From: Sanghuangporus weigelae
Taxonomy: Eukaryota; Basidiomycota; Agaricomycetes; Hymenochaetales; Hymenochaetaceae
Direction: 5' to 3'
Assembly (NCBI GenBank): GCA_033182465.1
Contig: CP137318.1
Coordinates: 3,472,001 to 3,536,000, forward strand
DNA length: 64,000 nucleotides
The notes under the pieces were generated by a model. The model was not told where the DNA came from, ran no database searches, and saw nothing but the letters and a program-made list of their open reading frames with translations. Both the position numbers and the translations under genes were made by a program. Below are positions 33,577 to 44,936 of the stretch, piece by piece. The number at the start of each line of letters is the position of its first letter. The stretch's first letter is position 1.

Positions 33577-36500
33577 ATGCCGCCCAGACGCTCAGCACGC
33601 AAAGCCACAACGACCGCAACAACTGATTCAACGCCTGTCAATCCAACTGATGCAAACAATGCTAGTGCTATCGTAGATGGTGCTGTAGATCAAGCCACGA
33701 CTGCAACAAGGAAGTCTACTCGAGCACGCAAGAAAACTACGACTGCTGCACCTATTCAAGATTCTCAAGATGTCTCAGTTGCTGATGTGAAAGAAACCTC
33801 TGCAAAAGCCGGAACGAAGAGACTACGCTCTGAGGATGAAGATGAGAAACCTAGCAAGCCAGCGTCGAAGAAAGCCAAGAAGGCGTCCAAGGCAGTCAGC
33901 GATGAAGATGATGCTCAGCCTAAAGATACGTCGAAGATGGTACGATAGAACAGGGATATTTCGGCAGCTCAACTTCTCATTGTTCTTGCTCAGGTCACCG
34001 TACTGAAGCGTGGAGCTGTGCCAGTTGATCCGACTTCATCATTTGTTAGTGAGTGAACAGCAATCGAATTGCATGTCTCACATTTGGACTGTCCTAATCC
34101 GCAGACACGCATCAAGTCTATGTGTCCTCAGATGGTGAGGTTTGGGATGCGATGCTCAACCAAACGAACATCGGAAAGAACGCGAATAAGTATGTTCTTC
34201 TGGCTGCCTTTGTTAATTCTAGTCTCAGAGGGCCTCAGGTTCTATGTTATACAATTACTTCATCCGCTCGGTAATACTTCCCAGTGCACGCTCTTCGTAC
34301 GCTGGGGACGTACTGGGGAAACCGGTGCCAGCCAGACGAAGGTAAATGCCTCTAATGAAGGCAATCTTCGTTACGGACCTGATCGCAATGAACAAATTCC
34401 AGGGACCTTGGGCACCGACTACAGCTATTAGTGAGTTCAAGAAACAATTTAGATCTAAGACGTCTACGGCGTGGGAGCAGCGCAAGGGGATGGTCGCAAA
34501 GTCAGGTTTGCATCCGCGATTGTACATTTCTTTGTCTGTTTTCATAACGAATATCCTCTCCCTATTTCTTTCAGGCAAGTATACGTGGCTTGGTGAGTAT
34601 TCTTCCGGTCTTGGCATGTGCGCATGATCTGATAAATATGAAGAACGCGACTACAACGATGAGGATGAAGAGGAGAAAGAGGTTGCGAGCAGCAAGAATA
34701 AAGGCGCGGAAAAGCCCGTATCCGTCAAAGTGCCAGAATCAACCTTGCCCGATGAGATTCAGGTAATCTTTGTCTTCAATTCGCGTCGATCACCAGATCA
34801 TTTACTCATTCTGGTCCGAAAATTGTTAGAGTCTCTGCAGACTCATCTTCAATGTCGGGTATGTGATGCCATCTTCGTCCCATGCATCCTTTGTTGCTCA
34901 ATTCATTATCCAGATATATTAACGCTGCTTTGTCGGCTATGAACTATGACGCGAATAAGCTTCCTTTGGGTTTGTCACCCCCTATCAGCAATACCATAAT
35001 CTAGTATCTGATCTGCTTCCATAGGCAAATTGTCAAAGGCGGCTATTCTCAGGGGCTTTGCAGCACTCAAGGTATGGAATATTGATCGTTCAAATTAGAC
35101 AAGGCCTTATGGACCCTCGTACAGGCTCTTGCGGATGTCATTGAGAATACTGGAAGTACTAACAATGCGGCTGTACAATACGGCGGATTTGATGCCGCTT
35201 GTGCCGAACTGAGTAACCAATACTACTCGTAAGTGAGCTTGCAAAGTGATCTCGAAACCTGCGTGACTAAGTGTCTTTCTAGTATCATACCGCATGTCTT
35301 CGGACGCAGACAACCGATCGTAATTAACACGATGCCTCAGCTGAAGAAGGTATGTCACTCTGACCTTCATGACTTCGCTTAGCCTCACGATGGACACGAC
35401 TATCAGGAATTAGAACTTGTGGACGCTCTAGGAGACATGGAGATCGCGCAAAAGCTCATCAACGAAAAATCCACCGCAAACTGGGACGGAGAGCCAATCA
35501 ACCCCATTGATGCGCGCTTCAGATCTTTAGATCTTGAATCTATGCAACCGGTCGCTTCTAGTAGCAAGGAATTTGCTGCAATTGCGACTTATGCGCTAAA
35601 CACGCACGGTGCGACGCATAGCTATTATAAAGTTGCGGTTCAGAATGTTTTCAGAGTTAGAAGGTTAGCTGCTCCGGATTACTGAGGGTTAGTAGATGCA
35701 GGATGACTGACACGAATGATTCGCTCTCAGAAAGTACGAAGATGAGAACTGGGCAAAGGCCGGGTTTAATGGTCTTGGAGAGGGTCAACGCCTCCTTCTC
35801 TGGCACGGTTCGCGTTCTACTAATTTCGCAGGCAAGTCGGTCAATCTTCTAAACAATGAATGGTCTTGAACTTGTTTCCTCAAACAGGTATTTTAAGTCA
35901 AGGCTTGCGCATCGCGCCTCCTGAGGCTCCCGTAAACGGTAAGCCAAGTGGATCGAACTCCAAGATTATGTTGACTTAGTAGCCGCCTCCTTAGGCTATA
36001 TGTTTGGAAAGGGTGTCTACTTTGCCGATGTAAGTCTAATCTGCTATGAAGACGAAGTACGTTCGCTGACCGACTGTGATACATAGATGATGTCCAAGGT
36101 AATTTAAATTTCCTTTGCGAATCTTAGTCGCACTCACTGGTTCTCATCGAAATGCAGTCATACAACTACTGCTATCCCGAGTAAGCAATCCGGATCTCTT
36201 GAGAATTCTATTTGATTGAGTCGAATTTCTACAGCACAAGTGGAAACATAGGAATACTGCTTCTGTGCGATGTTGCAGCAAAACCATGCAACGAGTTGCT
36301 CGATGCACGTTACAACGCGGATGAGGAATGCAAGAAGGCCGGAAAACTGTAGGCTCTCGAACCTAGATCAGAAACCACTGATAGGAAGCTGATGCTTACT
36401 CCTTATAGCTCCACTAGAGGTATTGGACGTACACAGCCCGTTGATTGGCAAGATGCCGGAGAAACACTGGATAACGATGAATTGAAGGGATGCCTCATGC

Positions 36501-36687
36501 CCAAAGGTCCGGCTAAGGATGTGAATCCGCCTGGAGCGTACTTGCAATACAATGAGGTTCGTCTTTCTTCCATCTGTGTTCTGTATTTACTGACGCTGAT
36601 CCTGCAACTGTCTTGATGTAGTATATTGTCTATAACACGGCGCAGATTCGCGTCAAGTATCTCTTGATGGTCAGGATGCAACATTGA
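33577..36687 (+). CDS. Poly(ADP-ribose) polymerase, WGR type
   Basis: Attaches ADP-ribose chains from NAD+ to proteins at DNA breaks, in the nucleus. The gene has many short introns. Domains in order: a basic Lys/Ala/Thr-rich N-terminal tail (MPPRRSARK, then KPASKKAKKASK), a WGR domain (MLNQTNIGKNANK, then LFVRWGRTGETG), the alpha-helical regulatory domain (LPLGKLSKAAILRG), and the catalytic domain. The catalytic triad H-Y-E is kept: His in LLLWHGSRSTNF (codon 35804), Tyr in FGKGVYFAD (36018) and Glu in YNEYIVYN (36554). It is therefore predicted to make polymer, not only mono-ADP-ribose. Zinc fingers and BRCT are absent, so it resembles the PARP2/3 layout. The end RVKYLLMVRMQH precedes the stop at 36685. 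Its 3' end converges on MFAP1. Confidence 0.92.
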
Positions 36688-36914
36688 TTTTTTTATTTTT
36701 TCTCCAATTACGGATAGGAATGCAAGGACTCTGTCGCATTGGATTCGGTGCCAGGAGTATCGGATATCCAACAGTAAAGCCCAATTTAGTTGTACTTGTA
36801 CATCGTATATAGCCGATAATGCACAATATGACTCTCTTCCGCTTGAGTGTGAGTGTGAGTGATCCGGTAGGAGGTGTAGAGAAAGCAGATAATAATCGGT
36901 ATGTATGAAAAAAA

Positions 36915-37093
36915 TCAGTTGGAGTGTTCTGTCCGTAAGCGCTTCTCGCGATGTCCATTTTCCAATGAACGTTCTCGTTCTCTGAAGCGATGTCTAGGTC
37001 GGTCACGATAATCATCTCGTCCGTTAGGCGATCGTGACCTCGAACGGCGTGAATACCTCTTATCGTTCGCGTCGCGATCGCGATCCCGATATG

Positions 37094-37124
<31 letters not shown>

Positions 37125-38839
37125 TTGCGTATAGTCGGGATGATACCTGTCGTCTCGTCGATTGTATTTGTATCTGTCATCTCGGCGGTCTGAGTATCGC
37201 TCACGATCCCGGCCGTCGTGTTCACGGCGTCGAGGGGGACTTCGATCTCTGTCTCCGTCTCTCCATGAGCGATCGTCACGATCACGTCCGTTATCCTGAC
37301 CCCAGTTTCGCGTCGGCTGGGTGCCGTTGGCATTATTGGCTCCCGTGCCCGGAGGGCCGCGGTTATTTGGACAGTCTACAGAAGAAAGAGGATCTCAGAC
37401 CTTTTGACCATTGCAAAAGAAGATTCGTACATACCTTTCTTGAGATGAGGACCACCGCAAAGGAAGCAACCTGCTCCCGGATTACCAGGTTTATTCGCAC
37501 CCGGTTTGAGACTCACACCGCCAAATCCACCAGTCCCAGCAGTAGTATCCTCATTAACCAAATGCGTCCACTTCGTCCTGCTACGCTTCCCAAAGTCCCG
37601 CACTTGCATCACTTTGGGAAGTAACGAAACATCCATGGCGCTCTCCGTGGCCTCCGTGTAATCATGTTTCTTCAGAACTTCATCATCCTGGTGGAAAGCA
37701 CCCTTGTGCCAATACTTCTGAAGGAACTTTTGCTTGCCCTTCGATTTGGACTCGCGAGTTTCTTTGGCATGTTCCATATCCTCTTTGAGGCGCTGCTCCT
37801 CGGGCAGAGCGCGACGACGCTCGATCTCTTCGCGCTCTCGCTCCCGTGCGGCTTCCGCCTCTTTGTCTCGCTTGATGCGGCTGAGCTCGCGCAGTCGCCA
37901 TGCCTCGAATTCACCCTCGGGATCGTGTCCGTCCGTATCATCGACGTCAGGTGTTTCCTTCTCCTTTTCCTCTTTCGTAGAAATGTTAGAGCATAATCAT
38001 ATTGAATACGAATAGGACTCGCTTTCAGCTAGTTCTCGCCGAATACTCTCCGCTACCAAATCATGGCTCTGTTTCTTGCGTTCTTCCTCCTGAAGTTTTC
38101 TGCGTTCGAGAACCTCTTCGCTATCTTCAGCCTCTTTCTCCTTTTCTAATACAGTTACGCGCCCTCGTCTGTTGAAATGATGTTAAGCGGAAACTCCGGT
38201 TTTCCGATGATCGAAGTGCACTCACTTTGGGACAAATACAGGTCTAAACATTGGTTTTGGTGGTTTTTCCTCCTCTTCAGAAGAAGATTCGTATTCACTT
38301 GACTAGACAAGAGTTGTCAGTATGACATAGAATCATAACTTGAGAGCACTTACCTCTTCCTCTTCTTCAGCTTCTGGTTTAGCAACAGACGGTTTTACGT
38401 CTTCTTCCTCCTCTTCGGATTCCTCTTCAGATTCTATACCACAGGACTTCAGAAAGAGTATATCAGCAAAGGTTTTCGATAACTTACCCTCCATTGCAGT
38501 CTTCCCAGATTCCTCCCTCCCAGCAACTATGACTTTCCCGTCCTTAATATCCACATCTCTAAGCGCAATATTCATTTTTGCTTCTACAGTCTTCGTTTTC
38601 GTGCGCATCGCAGTTTCTTGCCCACCCTCATCCTCTTCTTCATCCTCAGCTCCTTCGACAGCTCCAAGAGGCATGTCGACGACCTCATCCTCGCCTTCGT
38701 CTTGCGCCTCGCCGAATTCGTCTTCCTCCTCGGATTCGCTGAGCTCCGCAACGCCCTTTGGTGCTTTTCCGCGCCAGTATCGGGCGGCGGGTCTTGCTGG
38801 CCTCGGTGCCGCGGCCGGCTTTCGTACTACGGTCGACAT
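36915..38839 (-). CDS. MFAP1 family spliceosomal protein with zinc knuckle and RD-rich tail
   Basis: Homologue of microfibrillar-associated protein 1, in fact a nuclear component of the spliceosomal B complex. The start ATG at 38839 gives RYWRGKAP, followed by long acidic Glu/Ser tracts, LERRKLQEEERKK, EGEFEAWRLREL, the hallmark KFLQKYWHKGAFHQDDE, LPKVMQVRDFGKRSRTKWTHLV and DTT. An intron (37376-37434) then joins a CCHC zinc knuckle (CFLCGGPHLKKDCP) to an Arg/Asp-rich tail with short RD repeats and SRRSRSRS, ending at 36915. The RD tail comes from a CTCGGT-type hexamer repeat near 37096-37121. One intron (37972-38022) fits only with a GC donor. The promoter is shared with UMP1. Confidence 0.88.
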
Positions 38840-39007
38840 TTTGACCAGTTCAGTTCAGTACAGGTCAAGTAAGAGGTACAGTACTTCAAATCGGTATCTT
38901 CCGACTCAAGAAGAGTGATCTCGTCACGTGCGAGAACCAAAAACACGGTGACGCGTCGACTCGCACTTGCACATTCCCTCCATCTCCTGTTTTCCACTTC
39001 GCAAGCC
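38840..39007. promoter_or_regulatory. Divergent promoter MFAP1/UMP1
   Basis: 168 bases separate the MFAP1 ATG (minus) from the UMP1 ATG (plus). It contains a CACGTG palindrome (38925-38930) and an ACGCGT near 38951. No TATA box is seen on either strand. Shared control of the two genes is an inference from spacing alone. Confidence 0.5.
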
Positions 39008-39644
39008 ATGGTGTGAACACCTGCTTCATGCGCTTGAGCAGAACAGCTAACGAAGCTTGATTTAGGACTCTTTCCGCCTCGTTCCCAGCGCCGCAGACAA
39101 TGTCGCGTCGGTCCAGGATACTTCTAATACCTTAGGTCTTCATGATAGTCTTCGGTACGGGCCGCGTAACTTAGCGTCTGAAGCAAAAGCACGGAGTGAT
39201 ATCCAACATCGGCTCGAAAAGGTCCTTTCTTCCTTCATTAAATGTCAAATATTATTCTAATGCATTAACGAAACAGTGGGAGGAGACTCAGGACAACCTC
39301 AAACTTCAGTTACAGCGCGATCTGTATGGCATGGGTGCTCCTATACGTTTGATGATGGAGCGCAAGATTGCGTCGACTGTAAGCGAAGCAATTTCTGAAG
39401 ATGTGAAATCGCGCATTGATCTATATCTATTCGCTAAGAACATGAATATGCCTGCGCTTCCACGTTCGAATATCCATCTTGATATTCTCATGGGAAGAGA
39501 CGAGATTCTCGACGTGCACGACGTATTCCAAAGTGCGGAATCTTATATATCATCTATATAAAATTACTCACAAAATGCATAGGCAGAGAAGAGGCGCCCC
39601 CTTTGGATATTCATGCCGACATGGAGCGCAAGTTGCGCATGTAA
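39008..39644 (+). CDS. UMP1: Proteasome maturation factor UMP1
   Basis: A short-lived chaperone of 20S proteasome assembly, degraded when the core particle is complete. Best model has four coding exons: 39008-39010 (the ATG alone), 39066-39221, 39277-39532 and 39583-39644, giving 158 residues. The one-codon first exon is inferred because the frame of exon 2 has an upstream in-frame TAG at the splice acceptor and GTGTGA...CTAAC...TTTAG forms a proper 55-nt intron. Family text: LGLHDSLRYGPRNLASEAKA, GMGAPIRLMMERKI, LPRSNIHLDILMGRDEILD, then PPLDIHADMERKLRM at the end. The intron at 39222 has the unusual donor GTCCTT. Confidence 0.88.
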
Positions 39645-39883
39645 TCATTTATACGCCTATTCGTCTTTTTTTTGTACACCGCATTTCCGCATCACATATT
39701 ATTAGAATTCTCAAACACTGTGCCTCTGAACGTACACGTCTCGATGCCTTACTACCTAGTGATAAACAACGTCTATTGTGCTGTAAGAATTCTGACATGA
39801 GAACCCGTCTAGGAACGTTTCTTGTATATCAAACTTCGAACCAAAGCACCTACAGGTTTTCTTAGGGTGGAGTTATGCTGCGG
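39645..39883. other. Convergent intergenic region UMP1/malic enzyme
   Basis: 239 bases between the two convergent stops; no gene is seen. Probably two overlapping or adjacent 3' UTRs. Confidence 0.5.
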
Positions 39884-42219
39884 TCACTCCTCCCCGTTCT
39901 CATCATACACATACTCCACATACACAGGCCTCCACGCTCGTTCACCAACCTTTGCGCGCACTTCCTCTGGACTCCACGCGCATACCTCGTCTGCGGCGAG
40001 TCCTTCGTCAATACCTCGTTGCACGACTGCAGCCGCGACTTCGAAATTCACTTTCGGGGCGTCAGAGAAATCTGGCAGGAGCGCGTCGTCTGGATCTTTA
40101 AGTGCTGGGGAGAGTGCTGCTAGGCGTTGGGCGCCTGCGATGATCATCCCATCTGATAACGTGCGTGTACGCGAGACGATTGCGCCGAGTCCGAGGCCCG
40201 GATAAATCAGTGCATCTGTCGACAACGTGAATCAGATACTTCTCGGTCGCGGCATTCAGAATTCCACCTACTGTTGCATTCTGCTATTCTGGAGGTGAAC
40301 AAGGTTAATGCGGCATTCAAGATCATCGACCTATAATGATACGTACATATAGTCCTTCCCATTTGGCATCTTCGCAGGTGGAAATGGACTGCCGGTAGCA
40401 ATAAGTGCACGGCCTCCGGTCCACTCATTGGCCTTGTGCGGGTGAACTTCGTGAAGTCTGCTCGGATTGCTGAGCGGGAAGATAATCGGACGTTCCACTG
40501 CATCTGCCATGGTGCGCACGACCTCTTCTGTGAATGCTCCGGCAACTGTCGACGTTCCAATGAGTACCGTCGGATGCACTGCACTCACGACATCGAGCAG
40601 CTCGTATGATCCGAACTCATTCGTTTTCAGTTCCTGCACGTTGACATTGGAGGAACCAACCCAATTGTCGTCCTCCCTTGCGAATGATTCTGTGCCCTCT
40701 CGGATACGTTCACTTCCGAGACTCTTCTTTACGAGTCCGAAACGGTCGATAAGCCAGAACCTAGAGTTGGCTTCTTTCTCTGAGATACTGTCTGCAGTGA
40801 CCATCGCATCCCGCAGTTGACGCGCAATGCCCAATCCCGCCGAACCAGCGCCGAAGATAATAATGCGCTGATCGGCGAGTTTTGACTTTGTCACCCCAAT
40901 AGCGGACATTAGAGCTGCAAGTGTGACCGCGCCTGTGCCTTGGCTAATTAAAGGGATGGTGTTACTCATACAGTACTAGAAGTATTAGAATGGACCTACA
41001 CATCATCATTGAATACGGCATGCTTGTCTCTATAGAGGGCCAACAGTCTCTGCGCGTTAGATACTCCGAAGTCTTCGAAATGAAGAAGGCTGTGTGGGAG
41101 ATATTTACGGACGAGCTGCACAAACCTATAGAGATGTTAAACACGAGGACAGGCGGAAATGAACTCCTATACTGACTTATCGATGAACTCGTCGTATTCC
41201 TTTCCGCGGACTCTCTTGTTTTGCCAACCCTTGAGGTTCCTTCAGTTGGAGTAAAGTGAATGGGAGGTTATTTATACGCACAACATAAAGCGGATCCTTG
41301 AGGAGATCCTCATTGTTTGTTCCGACATCAAGAGTGACAGGTAGTGATTTACCCGGGTCAACTCCTCCAATGAGTCTACGGAGGGGTAATTCGCATCATC
41401 AAAAGTTTTTAAGGAAGAAGGAGGGCATACGTATAGACCACCGCCTTCGCCGTCGATATCTTGGAAACATTAGCTTTGTGTTGCTTATTTGCCATTCTAA
41501 TCTGAAGAACTCACTCCGATTCCCTATAATATTATTGTGAGCAGGAGTCGTTCATATGTAGGAGCGTGTACCTACCCCAACGCCTTGATCACCAATTCCT
41601 AGAATAGCTTCCGCATCTGAGCAGACGACGAGATCGATATCGCGTCCTCGCACTTGTTCGAGGAAATCTTCCTCCATTGTATCTGCATTCGGGAATGTCA
41701 GGTATAGACCCTCACTACGTCGGAAGAGATGTGAATATTGAGAAATTGCGTCTGCCTAGCGTGTCAAAAGTTAATAAGAAAGTACATGTATACTCAACAT
41801 GGAAGTACCTCAGTCGGCGTGTAGATAATAGGCATGAGATCCTTCAAGTTTCTCTCAAGCATGGAATAGTAAAGAACAATATTCTGTTCCTTGAGACTTT
41901 GTAGAAAAGCATTCTTCTGGAGGTCGTTGTCAAGACTCGCGAGCTGGTCGTTCGCACGGGCGCATTGCTGATCTAGCGTGTTTATAGTGTAAGGCAGACG
42001 TCCTGTAAGCCCGAACTGCTTGCGCTCCGGGACGTCGAATGCGGTGCCCTTGTTCCAGCGGGCCGAGTCAAGGAGAGCTTGTCCGCGCAGCCGTAGCTTT
42101 ACGACTTGTGAGCCATCTGACTTGGACATTAGTCTCGATCTCGATCTTGACCGAGAGCGGCGGTGAACCTTGAACAGAGAGCTCAGACGACGAGAAGAGG
42201 AGAGTAAGGAGGGAGCCAT
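39884..42219 (-). CDS. Malic enzyme (NAD(P)-dependent), probably mitochondrial
   Basis: Oxidatively decarboxylates malate to pyruvate and gives NAD(P)H. The start at 42219 is followed by a Ser/Arg-rich, acid-free N-terminus (MAPSLLSSSRRLSSLFKVHR), suited to a mitochondrial presequence. Exons then carry GLTGRLPYTINTLDQQCARA, YYSMLERNLKDLMPIIYTPTE, SEGLYLTF, ILGIGDQGVG, LDVGTNNEDLLKDPLYV, RVRGKEYDEFID, HFEDFG, VFNDD joined by splicing to QGTGAVTLAA, the Rossmann motif IIFGAGSAGLGIA, and IFPLSNPSRLHEVHP. The last exon ends near 39884 with YEYVYDENGEE-like text. At least six introns. The NAD or NADP preference cannot be read with confidence. Confidence 0.93.
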
Positions 42220-42580
42220 GGGGCTTTACTTACACGTTGAATGAACTGCGCGCTTTATAGTCCCTGAGGAGACAGTCAGGCAGACGGGAGGTACGGGTCA
42301 CCGAGTAGGAGTAATGATTGTTTTGATATGAAGATAACTGATCTTATATGACGCCGTTCTAATATTAGCTCATGCGGCCCGCGGAGCCAGAAAAAGACGC
42401 GTCGCGTCGCGAATTCCCGAGTTCTCTGGACGCGTTCATTACAAAGCAGGCTTGGCTTTCTTCGCCAGTCATAGTAGAATAATGTTACCGATCCAAAGGT
42501 TCGGTGATTTTACCAGTTATGGGAATAAAATAGGCCCCTTTCACATTCACAGCCCAGAATACGATATATTCAGAACAAGT
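42220..42580. other. Malic enzyme promoter region
   Basis: 361 bases between the malic enzyme ATG and the POLA2 stop. Two ACGCGT sites (42397 and 42430) lie in a GC-rich patch. No gene is seen. Confidence 0.5.
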
Positions 42581-44773
42581 CTACAGCTTCACTATCTCGC
42601 ATCTTATTGCACGTCGCAGCTCCGACCGAGGCGTATCTGGTACTGAAATAGATGCATACGTTCCCTTCGTGAGGAATGATGGATTCACGGCCCATGTCCC
42701 ATCAACCAGCTGCAGAAACGCAATTTATAAGATGTCTTCATGGGATAAGACAGACGCACCTTTGTGAATTGTTTGAGTTTGCTCGGGAGAAGGAGTACAT
42801 CTGGTGCATGTTGGTGAGCCCTTTGATCGAGTCGCAGGCCATCGGAGTGCGAGACGTCGAGGTTGACTTCTGCAGACAAGTCTGTTGGGACAGGGAACAG
42901 TGGGTAAAAACTATAGCCATTATCAGCATGCGTGATTCATGCAATAAAGCAGTGATAAGGAAAAGTACTTGCCTACGCTGGCACAATAGCTGTCTACACG
43001 AGTTGGTTAGAGGATCCGTTCCAGATGACTCGGGGGTCACAGGAGGAATAGGATCAACCACCGTCCCCCGTTGCGCATATTCCTGATTTCGTAAATGGAA
43101 GAGAACGTCGACCGAAGTGCTCCCAAATGACACATCGTTGATTGTAAATCGGCTGGGATTTGGTATCAGCTTTATTCTCTAAAGCGAGAATTTGAATCAG
43201 TGCCGGAGCAATTATGCGCAATCATACAAGGAAACATGAACATACGGGATCGTTGAAAGGTAGGTTATCAAGCTCACACTGAGGATAAACAGGATGGTCG
43301 CTTAAGATGTCACGGATACTGGGTCCTAGGAGTATCAAACTTTGAGGCGAAGCTTTCAGGAAACCCTCGAGTGGTTCCACAAAGCGGCGCTTGAAAATGT
43401 TTGCCGGTATCTCTTCGACTTCGCCAGATTTTATGAGCGGATGAGCTGCATCTATAAAGGGGCCCAGCTTCGCTTGACAGGTCAATATGATGGACTTTGT
43501 TGGGTTTTAAGGAAGCACATACCAGAAGCAGAACAGAAGGCGGGGAAGAGCGCAGCTTTTCCATCAAAGCATTGAAGTACTTATATTCTAGATCAGAGTC
43601 AACGGTGTATGGCCCGCATGCCATGGCCATCGTGAATGCTTTGTGGTTGGGCGGCTCCTTTGAAAGACTCGGCAGAGGCAGCTGGAATTGAGATGAGTTT
43701 GGGCGGTAAACAGTGAACACAACTACAAAAGCTCACAGAAAGGATCTCTTCAACAACAAAGAATCTTCCACTTCCGTTTCTGCCTCGAAGTGCCACGATT
43801 GATCCTGGGAAAAGGCCAATGCTGTTCGCGCCCTGCGGAGCACCTCGCAATGTCAAGCCAGAGCTGAAGCGCAAAGGCACGCGAGAGCCGGAACCCATCA
43901 TACGCGAGGACTCAAGGAAGATAGTTCCTTCTGTGAGTTTTGTGGACGCGTTGGCGGAATCAGGATCGTTGCAGATACGTCCAACCACTACGACATCCTC
44001 CTACAGCAGAATTGAGCATTGTTTAGCAAGGAATTTCGTGCAGGACAATGGTACCTCAGAAGTCGCAGATGGGTCTCCAAGATCATCAATGTTATAATGC
44101 TCTCGAATCAGTTCGCCGAATTCGTCTATTCGTTCATCCAGGACTATACGGAAAGAATTGAGTTGGTGTATGCTATTTCATGCTTCTGGACGAACTTTCG
44201 CTTCTTTCTGAAATCTTCTCATACATGTATCTATCTTAAAGAAATGGACCAGCATTAGTTCCGTAGGCTGGAACTTACAACGATGCTCACATTTTCGTGT
44301 TCTCCTGTCTTCCATGGGAATCCTGAACGAAACACTAGGAGCAGTCGTCGCAGCCAGCTTTGCGTCCGATCCTGACCCTCGAGGGACCTTTCGCACGAGA
44401 TTAGCCAACGCCATTTGTCGACGTTGAGCATTCATCTGCTCTTTCTGTTCTTTCAATCTCTTTGCCTTCACTTCATCGACGAGCTTGATTTTGACCGACT
44501 CGGCATGAGCCGCTGTAAATGTAGGACGCTCGGCACCCAGTGCCGCATTGGAGGATCCGTAGCGCAATGACTCCCATATCCAAAAGAAGTTGTCCCCAGG
44601 TACGTTATAATCCTTGCAGATGCTAATACCTGGATGTCCGCGACGCGACGCGTCAATCGCTATAAAGGTTATAACGGATTGAAAGAACGCGTACATTCTG
44701 AAAGTAGTTTTTCGTTATTCTCCAACTCTGGAAGATTTTTCAGAAGCTCAGTGCGTAAACGTGCTTCCGCCAT
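42581..44773 (-). CDS. POL12: DNA polymerase alpha subunit B (POLA2/POL12)
   Basis: Regulatory B subunit of the DNA polymerase alpha-primase complex, needed to start replication. ATG at 44773 (MAEARLRTELLKNLPEL); a 65-nt intron (44630-44694) leads to YNVPGDNFFWIWESLRYG, the fungal N-terminal helical region with a Lys/Glu-rich follow-up. Then come the OB-fold block (VVVGRICNDPDS, SRVPLRFSSGLTL, FPGSIVALRGRNGSGR) and the inactive calpain-like phosphoesterase domain (ACGPYTVDSDLEYKY, LGPFIDAAHPLI, VYPQ). The C-terminal part has PDVLLLPSKLKQFTK and VDGTWAVNPSFLTKGTYASI, ending REIVKL-like at 42581. Several short introns. It is divergent from NIC96, with three ACGCGT cell-cycle-box-like sites in the 5' region. 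Confidence 0.9.
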
Positions 44774-44936
44774 GCTTGAATGAGAGCTGCAATGATGTAG
44801 TGGGTGAAAGTATCCAGAGCCGCGACAGACGCGTCGTGATCTGGACGCGACACCCATGTCACGTGTGCATAATATCCTTTCAACTTGAACGCAACGACTT
44901 TTTGTTGAATAGCCTTGTTTTCTTCTTCTGACCACC
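44774..44936. promoter_or_regulatory. Divergent promoter POLA2/NIC96 with MCB-like site
   Basis: 163 bases between the two ATGs. GACGCGTC at 44828-44835 contains ACGCGT, the box bound by MBF-type G1/S regulators in other fungi. Two more ACGCGT copies (44687 and 44648) lie in the first intron of POLA2. G1/S control of POLA2 is plausible by analogy; it is not shown by the sequence alone. Confidence 0.5.

Noticed and set aside
38340-38918. Ser-rich plus-strand open frame of 192 codons
   Set aside because: It is the antisense of the acidic Glu-rich exons of MFAP1, a common shadow.
40467-40820. Plus-strand open frame of 117 codons
   Set aside because: It is antisense to the conserved NAD-binding exon of malic enzyme.
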